A stretch of 64,000 nt of DNA from Streptomyces hokutonensis (GTDB lineage: Bacteria > Actinomycetota > Actinomycetes > Streptomycetales > Streptomycetaceae): contig NZ_BARG01000046.1 in the NCBI RefSeq assembly GCF_000376565.1, positions 62,001-126,000 on the forward strand, read 5' to 3'. The notes under the pieces are model-generated. The model did no database searches, was not told the origin of the DNA, and saw only the letters and a program-made list of their open reading frames with translations. Numbering within the stretch: position 1 is the first letter of the stretch; every line of letters starts with the position of its first letter. This document shows, piece after piece, positions 55,183 to 63,980 of this stretch. The position numbers and the translations under genes were made by a program.

Positions 55183-56199
55183 ATGTGGCCAGGACAGCAG
55201 CCGCCCGGGGGCGAGCAGAACCCGCAACAGAACCCGTACCAGCAGCCGGGGTACCAACAGCCGAATCCCTATCAGCAGCCCGGCTACCAGCAGCCCAACC
55301 CCTATGCGCAGCAACCGCAGTGGGGTGCTCCGGGCCCGGCCGGCGGACCGCAGCCGCCGCAGGGCGGGGGCGGCGGGAACCGGACGAAGCTGGTCGCGAT
55401 CGTCGCCGCCGCGGCCGTCGTCGTGGCCGCCGGGGTGACCGGATTCCTGGTCCTGGGCGGGAACAAGGACGACAAGGCGGACGGCGGCAAGGACACGTCG
55501 AGCAAGTCGCCCTCCGCGTCCACGGACCCGAGCGCCTCCTCCTCCGGTTCCGACGACAACCCGCGCGGCACCGAGACCGAGCAGCCGACCATCGCGGGCT
55601 GGAAGGTCGTCGTCAACCAGAAGTACGGCACCGCGTTCGACGTCCCCGCCGACTGGGAGGTCGGCAAGCCGGGCACCTTCAACTTCTTCGAGGACGAGCA
55701 GAAGGGCGACGGCTCCCCGTACATCGGCTTCTCCGCGCCCGCCTATCTCAAGCAGAACTGGTGCGAGTCCGACGACGACAAGGACGGCACCAAGGAGACC
55801 TCGGGGCTGGCGACGAGCGGCACCAAGGGCGAGGACGGTGCGAAGGACACCGCGAGCACCGCGCGCGGTGACGCTGCCGCGTTCGCGTTCGGCGGCTACA
55901 CGGACCAGAAGGACTCCTCCAAGAAGTATCTGAAGATCGGCTCGGCGAAGTCGTATACCACGAAGTCGGGGGTCGCCGGCAGCGTCGCCACCTCGTACAC
56001 GACCGGCGTGCCGAAGAGCGGCAAGTGCTCCACCGACGGCAAGGCGACCACGTTCGCCTTCAAGAACTCGGCGGGCGACTTCGTCTCCTGGACCCTCTAC
56101 GGCGCCAAGGGCGTAAGCGAGGAGATCCCCGACGCGACGGTGCAGAAGATCCTCAGCACCGTACGGCTGCACGGGGATCCGACGGGCAGCACCAGCTGA
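55183..56199 (+). CDS. Gln/Pro/Tyr-rich single-pass membrane protein of unknown function
   Basis: 338 residues from ATG 55183. Residues 1-70 are cytosolic and low-complexity, with an 11-residue repeat (NPYQQPGYQQP twice, then NPYAQQPQ) followed by a Gly/Pro run. One membrane helix at about 71-93 (LVAIVAAAAVVVAAGVTGFLVL). The outer part has an Asp/Ser/Thr linker and a beta domain beginning GWKVVVNQKYGTAFDVPADWEV, with two Cys (LKQNWCESD, KSGKCSTDG) that could form a disulphide. The layout is common in actinobacterial envelope proteins. Function not known. Confidence 0.8.
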   Translation: MWPGQQPPGGEQNPQQNPYQQPGYQQPNPYQQPGYQQPNPYAQQPQWGAPGPAGGPQPPQGGGGGNRTKLVAIVAAAAVVVAAGVTGFLVLGGNKDDKADGGKDTSSKSPSASTDPSASSSGSDDNPRGTETEQPTIAGWKVVVNQKYGTAFDVPADWEVGKPGTFNFFEDEQKGDGSPYIGFSAPAYLKQNWCESDDDKDGTKETSGLATSGTKGEDGAKDTASTARGDAAAFAFGGYTDQKDSSKKYLKIGSAKSYTTKSGVAGSVATSYTTGVPKSGKCSTDGKATTFAFKNSAGDFVSWTLYGAKGVSEEIPDATVQKILSTVRLHGDPTGSTS

Positions 56200-56274
56200 C
56201 GGATCTGGTCGTCCGGCTCATTTCTGGCCGTAATCTGTTTGGCAGGGACAGGTCGGGGCGGCGATAGTCGGCCG

Positions 56275-57582
56275 GTGAACGCCACCGCCGCCCTCCGTCA
56301 CCCGCGCCGTCCCGAGTGGGCGGGCCGCAACTACACCCTGCTGACCACCGCCGCGGTGGCGACCGGTCTCGGCGGCAGCGGTGCGCTGATCGCCGCCGCG
56401 TTCGCGGTGCTGGACGCGGGTGGCGACAGCGGTGACGTGGGGCTGGTGGCCGCCTCGCGCACACTGCCGCTGGTGGTGTTCCTGCTGGTCAGCGGTGCGC
56501 TGGCGGACCGGGTGCCCCGGCACCGGGTGATGGTCGCGGCCAACGCCCTCAGCTGTGTGTCGCAGGCGGCCTTCGCGGTGCTGGTCCTCGCCGGTGAGCC
56601 CCGGCTGTGGCAGATGATGCTGCTGGCCGCGCTCGGCGGGACCGGGCACGCGTTCTTCGGTCCGGCGGCCGAGGGCATGCTGATGTCCACGGTGAGCGGG
56701 GAGCAGGCGGGCCGGGCGTTCGCGGTGTTCCGGATGGCGATGCAGGGCGCGTCCCTGGGCGGCGCGGCCCTCGGCGGCGCGCTGGTCGCGGTGGTCGGCC
56801 CCGGCTGGGTGCTCGCGATCGACGCGGCGATGTTCGCGGTCGCCGGGGCGCTGCGTTCCTTCCTCGACGTGAGCCACATCCCGCCGCGCGCGCCGGGCGG
56901 CGGGATGCTGGCCGATCTCCGGGACGGCTGGCGGGAGTTCATCGGCCGGCCCTGGCTGTGGTCCATCGTCGTGGCGTTCTCCGTCGCCAACGCGGTGGTC
57001 GGCGCGGCCGACGGCGTCTACGGCCCGCTCGTCGCACGGGACAGCCTCGGCGGCGCGGGTCCCTGGGGCCTGGCCCTGGCCGCGTTCGGCGCGGGCACGG
57101 TCGGCGGCGCCCTGCTGATGACCCGCTGGAAACCCCGCAGGCTGCTCCTCGCGGGCATGCTCTGCATCTTCCCCCTGGCCCTCCCGTCCGCCGCGCTGGC
57201 GGTACCGGTGCCGGTCGGTGTCCTGTGCGTGGTGATGTTCGTCGCCGGAGCCACCGTCGAGGTGTTCGGGGTGTCGTGGATGACGGCACTGCACCAGGAG
57301 ATCCCCGAGGAGAAACTCTCCCGGATAGCGGCGTACGACTGGCTCGGCTCGATCGCGCTGATGCCGGTCGCCGCCGCGGCGGCGGGCCCCGCGGAGTCGG
57401 CCTTCGGCCGGACGGCGGCCCTGTGGGGGTGCGCGGCCCTGGTCACCCTGGTCACGGCGGGAGCACTGTGCGTGCCGGAGGTACGGAATCTCCGGCGGCG
57501 CACCGGATCGCCCGCCCACGGCGAACCGGAGGCCGCGAACGGCTCAGCCGATCCCGAACGCTCCGTCGGGGGGCTCGGGTGA
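56275..57582 (+). CDS. MFS transporter (drug-efflux type)
   Basis: 435 residues from GTG 56275, with no strong ribosome site visible. About twelve membrane segments. The loop 2-3 motif of the family is present as SGALADRVPRHRVMVAAN, and VFRMAMQGASLGGAALGGALV is the helix-5-type region. The second half includes AFGAGTVGGALLMTRWKPRRLLL and GVSWMTALHQEIPEEKLSRIAAYDW. Closest in type to MFS_3/enterobactin-exporter-like carriers. Its last 39 bp overlap the end of the convergent gene at 57544. Substrate unknown; it is outside the iron-box units. Confidence 0.87.
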   Translation: MNATAALRHPRRPEWAGRNYTLLTTAAVATGLGGSGALIAAAFAVLDAGGDSGDVGLVAASRTLPLVVFLLVSGALADRVPRHRVMVAANALSCVSQAAFAVLVLAGEPRLWQMMLLAALGGTGHAFFGPAAEGMLMSTVSGEQAGRAFAVFRMAMQGASLGGAALGGALVAVVGPGWVLAIDAAMFAVAGALRSFLDVSHIPPRAPGGGMLADLRDGWREFIGRPWLWSIVVAFSVANAVVGAADGVYGPLVARDSLGGAGPWGLALAAFGAGTVGGALLMTRWKPRRLLLAGMLCIFPLALPSAALAVPVPVGVLCVVMFVAGATVEVFGVSWMTALHQEIPEEKLSRIAAYDWLGSIALMPVAAAAAGPAESAFGRTAALWGCAALVTLVTAGALCVPEVRNLRRRTGSPAHGEPEAANGSADPERSVGGLG

Positions 57583-58389
57583 CGGTACGGCGTCCTCGTC
57601 CCGGACGGGTCGCGCGCCGCCGATGAAGTCCCGTACCGCGAGCCCGTGTTCGAGCCGCGCCGGGAAGGCGTCCGAGGCCACGAGCCGGGTCAGGGCCACC
57701 GTGTCGACGGGTCGGTGGGCGGCGACGAGCACCGCGTTGCCGAACCGGCGTCCGCGCAGCACACCCGGTTCCGCGATCAGCGCCAGTTCCCCGAACACCG
57801 CGCCGAACGTGGCGAGTTGGGCGCGCAGGAACGCGAAGGGGGCGGAGTCCGCGAGGTTGGCGAGGTAGTACCCGTCGGCCCGCAGCACACGCTCGGCCTC
57901 GCGGGCGTACGCCACGGAGGTCAGGTGCGCCGGAACCCGCGTCCCGCCGAAGACGTCCGCGACGACCACGTCCGCCGAACCGTCCGGCGCCGCCTCCAGC
58001 CACGCCCTGGCGTCGGCGCCGTGCACGGTGACACCGGCACCGTCCGGCACCGGCAGATGCTCGGCGACCAGCTCCAGCAACCCCAGGTCCGCCTCCACGA
58101 CGTCCTGCCGCGAACCGGGCCGGGTCGCCGCGAGATACCGGGGCAACGTGAGCGCCCCACCCCCCAGATGCACCACGTCCAGCGGACGCCCCGCCTCGGC
58201 GACGGTGTCCAGCACATGCCCCAGCCGCCGCGCGTACTCGAACTCCAGATGCGTCGGCGCGTCCAGGTCCACATACGACTGCGGCGCCCCGTCGACGGTC
58301 AGCAGCCAGGCCCGTGCCCGATCCACATCGGGCATCAGCTTGGCGGTCCCGTGATCAACGTCCCGGGTCACGGGTATCGGCTCGTTCAC
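57544..58389 (-). CDS. Spermidine synthase-like SAM-fold enzyme
   Basis: 281 residues from GTG 58389. Rossmann methyltransferase-like fold: VVHLGGGALTLPRYLAA (nucleotide loop), QDVVEADLGLLELVAEHL (acidic ribose ligand), VTVHGADARAWLEAAPDGSADVVVADVFGG and AYAREAERVLRADGYYLANLAD. The early segment LTVDGAPQSYVDLDAPTHLEFEYARR matches the substrate-entry region of polyamine synthase family proteins. The family includes many actinobacterial members not shown to make polyamines. 3' end overlaps the MFS gene. Confidence 0.82.
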   Translation of the reverse strand: MNEPIPVTRDVDHGTAKLMPDVDRARAWLLTVDGAPQSYVDLDAPTHLEFEYARRLGHVLDTVAEAGRPLDVVHLGGGALTLPRYLAATRPGSRQDVVEADLGLLELVAEHLPVPDGAGVTVHGADARAWLEAAPDGSADVVVADVFGGTRVPAHLTSVAYAREAERVLRADGYYLANLADSAPFAFLRAQLATFGAVFGELALIAEPGVLRGRRFGNAVLVAAHRPVDTVALTRLVASDAFPARLEHGLAVRDFIGGARPVRDEDAVPSPEPPDGAFGIG

Positions 58390-58659
58390 GGGTCCATTGT
58401 GCCGGGGTGACGGGAGGCGGCGGGGTCGTGCGGCTTTGTGCGGGCTCGGGCGTGGGGCGTGAGCACGTGAGTCGGAGCGGCCCGGCCCGCGAGGTCGCCC
58501 GAGCGCGTGTCCGTGCGGTCGCGCTGTGGAGTTGCCGGTCGTGCCGGACCCGCGACACGCGAGCACGGGCGCGTGAGGGCGCCGGGGCGCGAGGGCGCGA
58601 GCCCGTCCGGCGGCACTCCCTCCGGCACTGGAGCCCGTGGGTCGTGTCCCGTCGGTCCG

Positions 58660-59496
58660 TCAGACCCCCCACACCTTCCCCACCTCCGCCGCGTGCGCCG
58701 CCGCCTGTTGCCGTCCCGCGCGGGCGGCCGGCGCGCGTACCGCCGGGTCGAGCGGGTTGCGGCCGTACGCCTTCTTCGCCTCCGGGGACGGATGGACGGC
58801 GACCGCGCGGGCCCCCTGTTCCACGAGCCGCCGCGTCTGGTCCGCGGCCGAGGCGAGAGGGCCGCCGCCCACAGCCATCGGGGCGAGGACGACGACCCGG
58901 TCGTACCCCTCGGCGAGATGGGCGTTGGCGGACGAGTGGATACCGCCGTCCATCCAGACCCGGCCCTCGATGGGGACCGGAGGCCACACGCCGGGAACCG
59001 CGCAGCTCGCGGCGACCGCGTCGGCGAGGGTGGGCCCACTGTCCTTGTCGAAGACCCGCAGCTCCCCGGTCGCGGTGTCCACCGCGGTGAGGCGCAGGGC
59101 GCGGTCGGGCCACTCCGGCGAGACGAGTCGGCTCTCTATCGCCGCCCGCCGGGCCGCCACGTCGGGCGTCTTGGCGGCGAGTGCCATACGGCCGATCCGC
59201 CGGCCGTACGCCTCGGGAGTGCGCGAGGTCAGGGCCGCCGCCACGTAGCGGAACAGCAGGCCGACGCCGAGTCGGCTCGGGATCTCGCCCTCGGGGGGCG
59301 TGAGTTGGCGCTCGTAGAGTTCCTTGATTGTGCCCGCCAGCAGCTGCGCGCCGACGCTCGAACCCGCCGACGTACCGATCACGACATCGGCGTCGCCGAG
59401 ATCCACGCCCGCCTCACCCAGCCCGTACAGCATCCCGGCCATCCAGCCGATACCGCTGATGCCCCCGCCGCCCAGCACAAGTGCCTTGCCCGCCAT
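58660..59496 (-). CDS. Patatin-like phospholipase
   Basis: 278 residues from ATG 59496. Oxyanion-hole motif ALVLGGGGISGIGWMAG (residues 5-21), nucleophile elbow VIGTSAGSSVGAQL (Ser in GTSAGS, about residue 43), and catalytic Asp in VWMDGGIHSSAN, so the Ser-Asp dyad is complete. The length of about 280 is normal for bacterial patatins. It would hydrolyse acyl esters of lipids in the cytosol. The 270-bp gap to the polyamine-synthase-like gene (58390-58659) is extremely GC-rich and shows nothing I can name. Confidence 0.9.
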   Translation of the reverse strand: MAGKALVLGGGGISGIGWMAGMLYGLGEAGVDLGDADVVIGTSAGSSVGAQLLAGTIKELYERQLTPPEGEIPSRLGVGLLFRYVAAALTSRTPEAYGRRIGRMALAAKTPDVAARRAAIESRLVSPEWPDRALRLTAVDTATGELRVFDKDSGPTLADAVAASCAVPGVWPPVPIEGRVWMDGGIHSSANAHLAEGYDRVVVLAPMAVGGGPLASAADQTRRLVEQGARAVAVHPSPEAKKAYGRNPLDPAVRAPAARAGRQQAAAHAAEVGKVWGV

Positions 59497-59609
59497 GGTG
59501 CCCCGCCTCTCCGTCGCTCGCCACGACTGCTTCCGCGATCAAGTCTTGCGCACGGCACTGACAATGACCGCTGCGGGCCGGGCGGGACCACCCCGCCTCG
59601 GACGCGCGA

Positions 59610-59639
59610 AGGTGCCCGCCCCCGCAGGGACGGGCACCT
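59610..59639 (-). terminator. Hairpin terminator after the EF-Tu gene
   Basis: AGGTGCCCG (59610-59618) pairs with CGGGCACCT (59631-59639) around a 12-base loop, 7 bp after the EF-Tu stop on the minus strand. Confidence 0.75.
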
Positions 59640-59646
59640 CGCTCCT

Positions 59647-60816
59647 TCAGCCGACCTCCGTCACCGTGCCCGCGCCGACCGTCCGGCCGCCCTCGCGGAT
59701 CGCGAAGCCGAGCCCCGGCTCCAACGGGACCTCACGGCCCAGCTCGACCGACATCGTGACGGTGTCCCCGGGCCGCGCGACCGCCGTCTCGCCGAGGTCG
59801 ATGTCGCCGACCACGTCCGCGGTGCGGATGTAGAACTGCGGCCGGTAGCCGGTCGACACCGCGGTCGTCCGGCCGCCCTCGCGGGCCGACAGGACGTACA
59901 CCTGCGCCGAGAAGCGACGGCTGGGCACGACGCTGCCGGGCGCCGCGACGATGTGCCCGCGACGGACCGCGTCGCGCGGCACCCCGCGCAGCAGCAGCGC
60001 CACGCTGTCCCCGGCCTGCGCCTCCTCCATGGGCTTGCCGAAGGTCTCCAGGCCCGTGACCACCGTCTCGACGGCGGCCCCGAGCACTTCGATCCGGTCG
60101 CCCACCCGGACCGTGCCGCGCTCGATCGCGCCCGTGACGACTGTCCCGCGCCCGGTGATGGTGAGCACGTTCTCGACCGGCAGCAGGAACGGCGCGTCCA
60201 AATACCGCTCGGGCATGGGCACATAGGTGTCCACGGCGTCGAGCAGCGCGTCGATCGACGCCGTCCAACGGGGGTCCCCCTCAAGGGCCTTGAGGCCGGA
60301 CACCCGTACGACGGGTACGGAGTCGCCGCCGTAGCCGTTCGCGGTGAGCAGTTCCCGGACCTCCAGCTCCACGAGGTCGGTGAGCTCCTCGTCACCCGCG
60401 TCGGCCTTGTTGAGCGCGACCACGATGTGGTCGACGCCCACCTGCCGGGCGAGCAGCACGTGCTCGGCGGTCTGCGGCATGATCCCGTCGAGCGCGGAGA
60501 CGACGAGGATCGCCCCGTCGAGCTGCGCGGCCCCGGTGACCATGTTCTTGACGTAGTCGGCGTGGCCGGGCATGTCCACGTGCGCGTAGTGCCGGGTGTC
60601 GGTCTCGTACTCGACGTGCGCGATGTTGATGGTGATGCCGCGCGCGGCCTCCTCCGGCGCCCGGTCGATGCGGTCGAACGGGACGAAGGTGGACGCGCCG
60701 CGCTCGGCGAGGACCTTGGTGATGGCGGCGGTCAGGGTGGTCTTGCCGTGGTCGACATGGCCCATCGTGCCGATGTTCAGATGCGGTTTCGTGCGGACGT
60801 ATGCCGTCTTGGACAT
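59647..60816 (-). CDS. tuf3: Elongation factor Tu, divergent second-type copy (EF-Tu3-like)
   Basis: 389 residues from ATG 60816. GTPase motifs are intact: GHVDHGKTTLTAAIT, ARGITINIAHVEYET (switch I), DMPGHADYVKNM (switch II, where the usual form is DCPGH), NKADAGDEE (usually NKCD) and SGLKALEG (usually SALKALEG). Domains 2 and 3 follow (GRGTVVTGAIERGTVRVGD, FYIRTADVVGDI). It stands alone, away from rpsL-rpsG-fusA, which with the unusual residues fits the minor tuf3 gene known in Streptomyces rather than the main tuf1. In other species tuf3 is expressed under starvation; that it behaves so here is inferred. Confidence 0.85.
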   Translation of the reverse strand: MSKTAYVRTKPHLNIGTMGHVDHGKTTLTAAITKVLAERGASTFVPFDRIDRAPEEAARGITINIAHVEYETDTRHYAHVDMPGHADYVKNMVTGAAQLDGAILVVSALDGIMPQTAEHVLLARQVGVDHIVVALNKADAGDEELTDLVELEVRELLTANGYGGDSVPVVRVSGLKALEGDPRWTASIDALLDAVDTYVPMPERYLDAPFLLPVENVLTITGRGTVVTGAIERGTVRVGDRIEVLGAAVETVVTGLETFGKPMEEAQAGDSVALLLRGVPRDAVRRGHIVAAPGSVVPSRRFSAQVYVLSAREGGRTTAVSTGYRPQFYIRTADVVGDIDLGETAVARPGDTVTMSVELGREVPLEPGLGFAIREGGRTVGAGTVTEVG

Positions 60817-61082
60817 GGCGGTACCTCGAAGCCTGGTGAAGTGGATTGCGGGGACCCCGAGGACTCGCCGACCCTCCCCCTGCGGGGTCCGCCGGACGAT
60901 CCGGAGAGGGTCAGCTTCGGGCGCCGTCGACTGTGGCGACGAGTGCGGGAACGGCAGCCTTCGGGGCATCCGCGACCGCGGATGCTGCGAGGTGGAAGGC
61001 GTACCGGAACATGACGCCGATCATTGCCGACGCTTTGCCCCACGTCGAACGATTTATCAGCAGCCGGACTTCAGAAGGGACT

Positions 61083-61805
61083 TCATGCCCCGATGTTCTT
61101 CAGGGCCTCGCGCACCGACAGCGGCGCGAACCGCCCCTTCTCCCGGGCCAGGAAGCCCCGCACCGCCTCCGGGTCCGTCTTCGCGTACTCGCGCAGGCAC
61201 CAGCCGATCGCCTTGCGGATGAAGAAGTCGGGGTGCCCGGACTGGCGCAGGCAGTACGCGAAGAGGCGTTCGGTGTCGGTGCGTTCCTTGTAGCGCAGCT
61301 GGTGGAGCAGGGCCGTACGGGCGACCCACAGGTCGTCGTCGACGATCCACGCGTCCATGTCGGCCGTCAGCTTCGGATCGGCGGCGACCAGGCCTCCCAC
61401 TACGTGGGAGGCGAGTGCGTCGACGGTGTCCCACCAGGGGACCGTGGAGACGAGATGCCGGGCGACGGGCAGGAAGCCGGACGTGCAGTGCCTCACATGG
61501 CTGCGCAGATAGTCCACCGCGAAGTACTGGTACTCGCGCTCGGGCAGTTCCCAGCAGCGCAGGGCGATCGCGGTGCAGTCGGTCTCGTCGGGGCGGGGCG
61601 TGCCCTCCAGGACCGTGCGGGACAAAGCCCTGCGTACGGGCGTGGTCAGACCGAGGAAGGGCGCGATGTCCTTCATGTAGGCCCGCATCGGTACGGCCCG
61701 TTCCGGGTCGGCCGCGGCGGCGTACGTGGCGGTGAGCCGCTCCAGCACGGTGTCGGCGAGAACACTGCCCGGCACCTCCACGGTGCCCGCACCTGTGACG
61801 CTCAT
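61083..61805 (-). CDS. AlkD-like DNA alkylation repair protein
   Basis: 240 residues from ATG 61805 (an ATG 4 codons upstream is possible). An all-helical HEAT-like repeat protein with the family's segments ERAVPMRAYMKDIAPFLGL, YFAVDYLRSHVRH, TVPWWDTVDALASHVVG (Trp and Asp of the DNA-lesion pocket), DLWVARTALLHQLRYKERTD and FFIRKAIGWCLREYAKTDPEAV. Members excise bulky or cationic alkyl bases without base flipping. Length fits. It is divergent from the VTT membrane protein gene. Confidence 0.88.
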   Translation of the reverse strand: MSVTGAGTVEVPGSVLADTVLERLTATYAAAADPERAVPMRAYMKDIAPFLGLTTPVRRALSRTVLEGTPRPDETDCTAIALRCWELPEREYQYFAVDYLRSHVRHCTSGFLPVARHLVSTVPWWDTVDALASHVVGGLVAADPKLTADMDAWIVDDDLWVARTALLHQLRYKERTDTERLFAYCLRQSGHPDFFIRKAIGWCLREYAKTDPEAVRGFLAREKGRFAPLSVREALKNIGA

Positions 61806-61855
61806 GAGACGAACCATACGGCGATCACATACACAGGTCGGTTAGGGTCGCCGAC

Positions 61856-62686
61856 ATGCTCGCCGATGCCACCACCCGCTCTGGGGGCACCGCCACGGCC
61901 ACTCCCCAGGCCCCAGCCCAGATCACCGCCACGGAGCTCGCCGCAGTCGTGACCGTCCCCACGGCCCCCTCCGTCGTCGCCGTCGCGCCCGTGCTGCCCG
62001 TCGTCCCGACCGGCTTCGCCGCGCGCTGCACGAGAGCCCTGCTCTCACCGTGGTCCCGGCTGTCGCTGCTCCTCGTCCTGCTCGCCGGGGCGGCTTCGAC
62101 CGTGCTGCTCTTCCACCCGCAGAGACTCCTCTCCGACGGCTGGCCGCCCCAACTCACCGGCGCCATGGCGGCGTTGGTGTTCGCCGCGGCCTACGGCCTG
62201 TGCAGCGTGGCGTTCGTACCACGTCCGCTGCTCAACCTCGCGGCGGGCGCGCTGTTCGGCTCCCAGGTGGGCACCGCGTCGGCGCTGGCGGGCACGGTGC
62301 TCGGGGCCGGGATCTCGTTCGGTCTCGGCCGCGTGCTGGGCCAGGACGCGCTGCGCCCGCTGCTGCGGGGCCGATGGCTCAAGGCGGCGGACGGGCAGCT
62401 CAGCAAGCACGGCTTCCGTTCGATGATGGCGGCCCGGCTGTTCCCGGGACTGCCGTTCTGGGGCGTGAACTACTGCGCCGCCGTCTCCCGCATGCGCTGG
62501 ATGCCGTTCCTGATCGCGACCGCGCTCGGGTCGCTGCCGAACACGGCCGCGTACGTCGTCGCCGGCGCCCGGGCCTCCAGCCCCACGTCTCCGGCCTTCC
62601 TGATCGCCATGGCCTGTATCGCCCTCCCGGCCCTCGGCGGCGCGGTGGTGGCCTGGCGCAAGCGCCACCACCTGCGCCCCCAGTGA
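61856..62686 (+). CDS. TVP38/TMEM64-family (VTT) membrane protein
   Basis: 276 residues from ATG 61856. A 60-residue Ala/Thr/Pro/Val-rich N-terminus precedes the membrane part. VTT features: FVPRPLLNLAAGALFGSQVGTASALAGTVLGAGISFGLGR split over two helices, and the conserved FRSMMAARLFPGLPFWGVNYCAAVSRMRW and ALGSLPNTAAYVVAG. About five or six helices. Related to DedA proteins, and lipid scrambling or membrane homeostasis is proposed for the group. Its stop lies 4 bp from the stop of the convergent thiolase gene. Confidence 0.83.
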   Translation: MLADATTRSGGTATATPQAPAQITATELAAVVTVPTAPSVVAVAPVLPVVPTGFAARCTRALLSPWSRLSLLLVLLAGAASTVLLFHPQRLLSDGWPPQLTGAMAALVFAAAYGLCSVAFVPRPLLNLAAGALFGSQVGTASALAGTVLGAGISFGLGRVLGQDALRPLLRGRWLKAADGQLSKHGFRSMMAARLFPGLPFWGVNYCAAVSRMRWMPFLIATALGSLPNTAAYVVAGARASSPTSPAFLIAMACIALPALGGAVVAWRKRHHLRPQ

Positions 62687-62690
62687 CGCG

Positions 62691-63860
62691 TCAGACCGCC
62701 TCAATGATCATCGCGTTGGCGAGGCCCCCGGCCTCGCACATCGTCTGCAGCCCGTAGCGCGCTCCCCGGTCCCGCATCGCGTGCACGAGCGTGGTCGTCA
62801 GCCGGGTGCCGCTCGCGCCGAGCGGGTGGCCGATCGCGATGGCCCCGCCGTGCACGTTGACCTTGGCGAGATCCGCGCCCGTCTCCTGCTGCCAGGCCAG
62901 AACGACGCTGGAGAACGCCTCGTTGACCTCGAACAGGTCGATGTCGTCGAGGGTGAGCGAGGCCCTGCGCAGCACCTTCTCGGTGGCCGGTATGACACCG
63001 GTGAGCATGAGCAGCGGGTCGGAGCCGGTCACCGCGAAGCTGTGCAGCCGGGCGAGCGGGCGCAGCCCGAGCCGCGCCGCGGTCTCGCTGGACGTGATCA
63101 GGACGGCGGAGGCCCCGTCGTTGATCGGGCTGGAGTTGCCGGCGGTGATGTTCCACTCGATCCCCGGGAACCGCTCGGCCCAACTCGGGTCGTAGAAGGC
63201 GGGCTTGAGGCCGCCCAGGACCTCGGCGGTGCTCCCGGGCCGTACGCACTCGTCGCGCGTGGCGCCCGCCAGGGGTGTCACCTGGGCGTCGAACAGGCCC
63301 GCGTCCCAGGCGGCGGCCGCCTTGTGGTGCGAGGAGAGGGCGAACTCGTCCAACTGGTCGCGGGTCATCGACCACTTGGCGGCGATGAGTTCGGCGCTGA
63401 TGCCCTGCGGGACCAGACCCTCCGGGTAGCGTGCGGCGACTCCGGGACCGAAGGGGTCCGTGCCGGGCAGCACGGCCGACCCCATCGGCACCCGCCCCAT
63501 GGACTCCACTCCGCAGGCCACGACCAGGTCGTACGCCCCCGAGAGCACGCCCTGCGCCGCGAAGTGCACGGCCTGCTGGGAGGAACCGCACTGGCGGTCC
63601 ACCGTGGTCGCGGGCACCGACTCCGGGAAGCCCGCCGACAGCACGGCCTGCCGGGTGATGTTGACGGACTGCTCACCGACCTGGGTGACCGTGCCGCCGA
63701 TGACGTCGTCGATGAGGGCCGGGTCGATCCCGGTGCGCTCGACGAGGGTGCGCAGGGTGTGCGAGAGGAGTTCGACGGGGTGGACCTGGGCGAGGGAGCC
63801 GTTCGGCTTGCCCTTGCCCACGGGGGTGCGTACGGCTTCGACGATCACTGCGTCACGCAT
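62691..63860 (-). CDS. Acetyl-CoA C-acyltransferase (thiolase)
   Basis: 389 residues from ATG 63860 (MRDAVIVEAVRTPVGKGKPN). Thiolase active-site residues are all present: acyl-accepting Cys91 in VDRQCGSSQQAVHFAAQG, His in GGAIAIGHPLGASGTR, and the second Cys in MCEAGGLANAMI. FEVNEAFSSVVLAWQ and ITAGNSSPINDGASA are also typical. It would carry out the last step of fatty-acid or sterol-side-chain beta-oxidation, or the reverse condensation. No beta-oxidation neighbours are in the window. A likely regulator gene begins divergently at 63981. Confidence 0.92.
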   Translation of the reverse strand: MRDAVIVEAVRTPVGKGKPNGSLAQVHPVELLSHTLRTLVERTGIDPALIDDVIGGTVTQVGEQSVNITRQAVLSAGFPESVPATTVDRQCGSSQQAVHFAAQGVLSGAYDLVVACGVESMGRVPMGSAVLPGTDPFGPGVAARYPEGLVPQGISAELIAAKWSMTRDQLDEFALSSHHKAAAAWDAGLFDAQVTPLAGATRDECVRPGSTAEVLGGLKPAFYDPSWAERFPGIEWNITAGNSSPINDGASAVLITSSETAARLGLRPLARLHSFAVTGSDPLLMLTGVIPATEKVLRRASLTLDDIDLFEVNEAFSSVVLAWQQETGADLAKVNVHGGAIAIGHPLGASGTRLTTTLVHAMRDRGARYGLQTMCEAGGLANAMIIEAV

Positions 63861-63980
63861 GATGCGGGCCTCCAGGATGACCAGCCAGAAAGAGCGACCA
63901 GAACTACCAGTGAGTAGGAAATCCAAACTCACCATAACGCGGTCAGTTGGAAAATCAAACCCTCCCCTAGACTGGACGCC

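Noticed and set aside
58390..58659. Possible gene or structured RNA in the very GC-rich gap before the patatin gene
   Set aside because: Open frames there have no ribosome site or family likeness; local CG/GC repeats give weak palindromes expected by composition.
60817..61082. Possible attenuator upstream of EF-Tu (GGGGACCCC and GCGGGGTCC inverted segments)
   Set aside because: Short self-complementary GC runs that could pair in several ways; no terminator-like T run or leader peptide was found.
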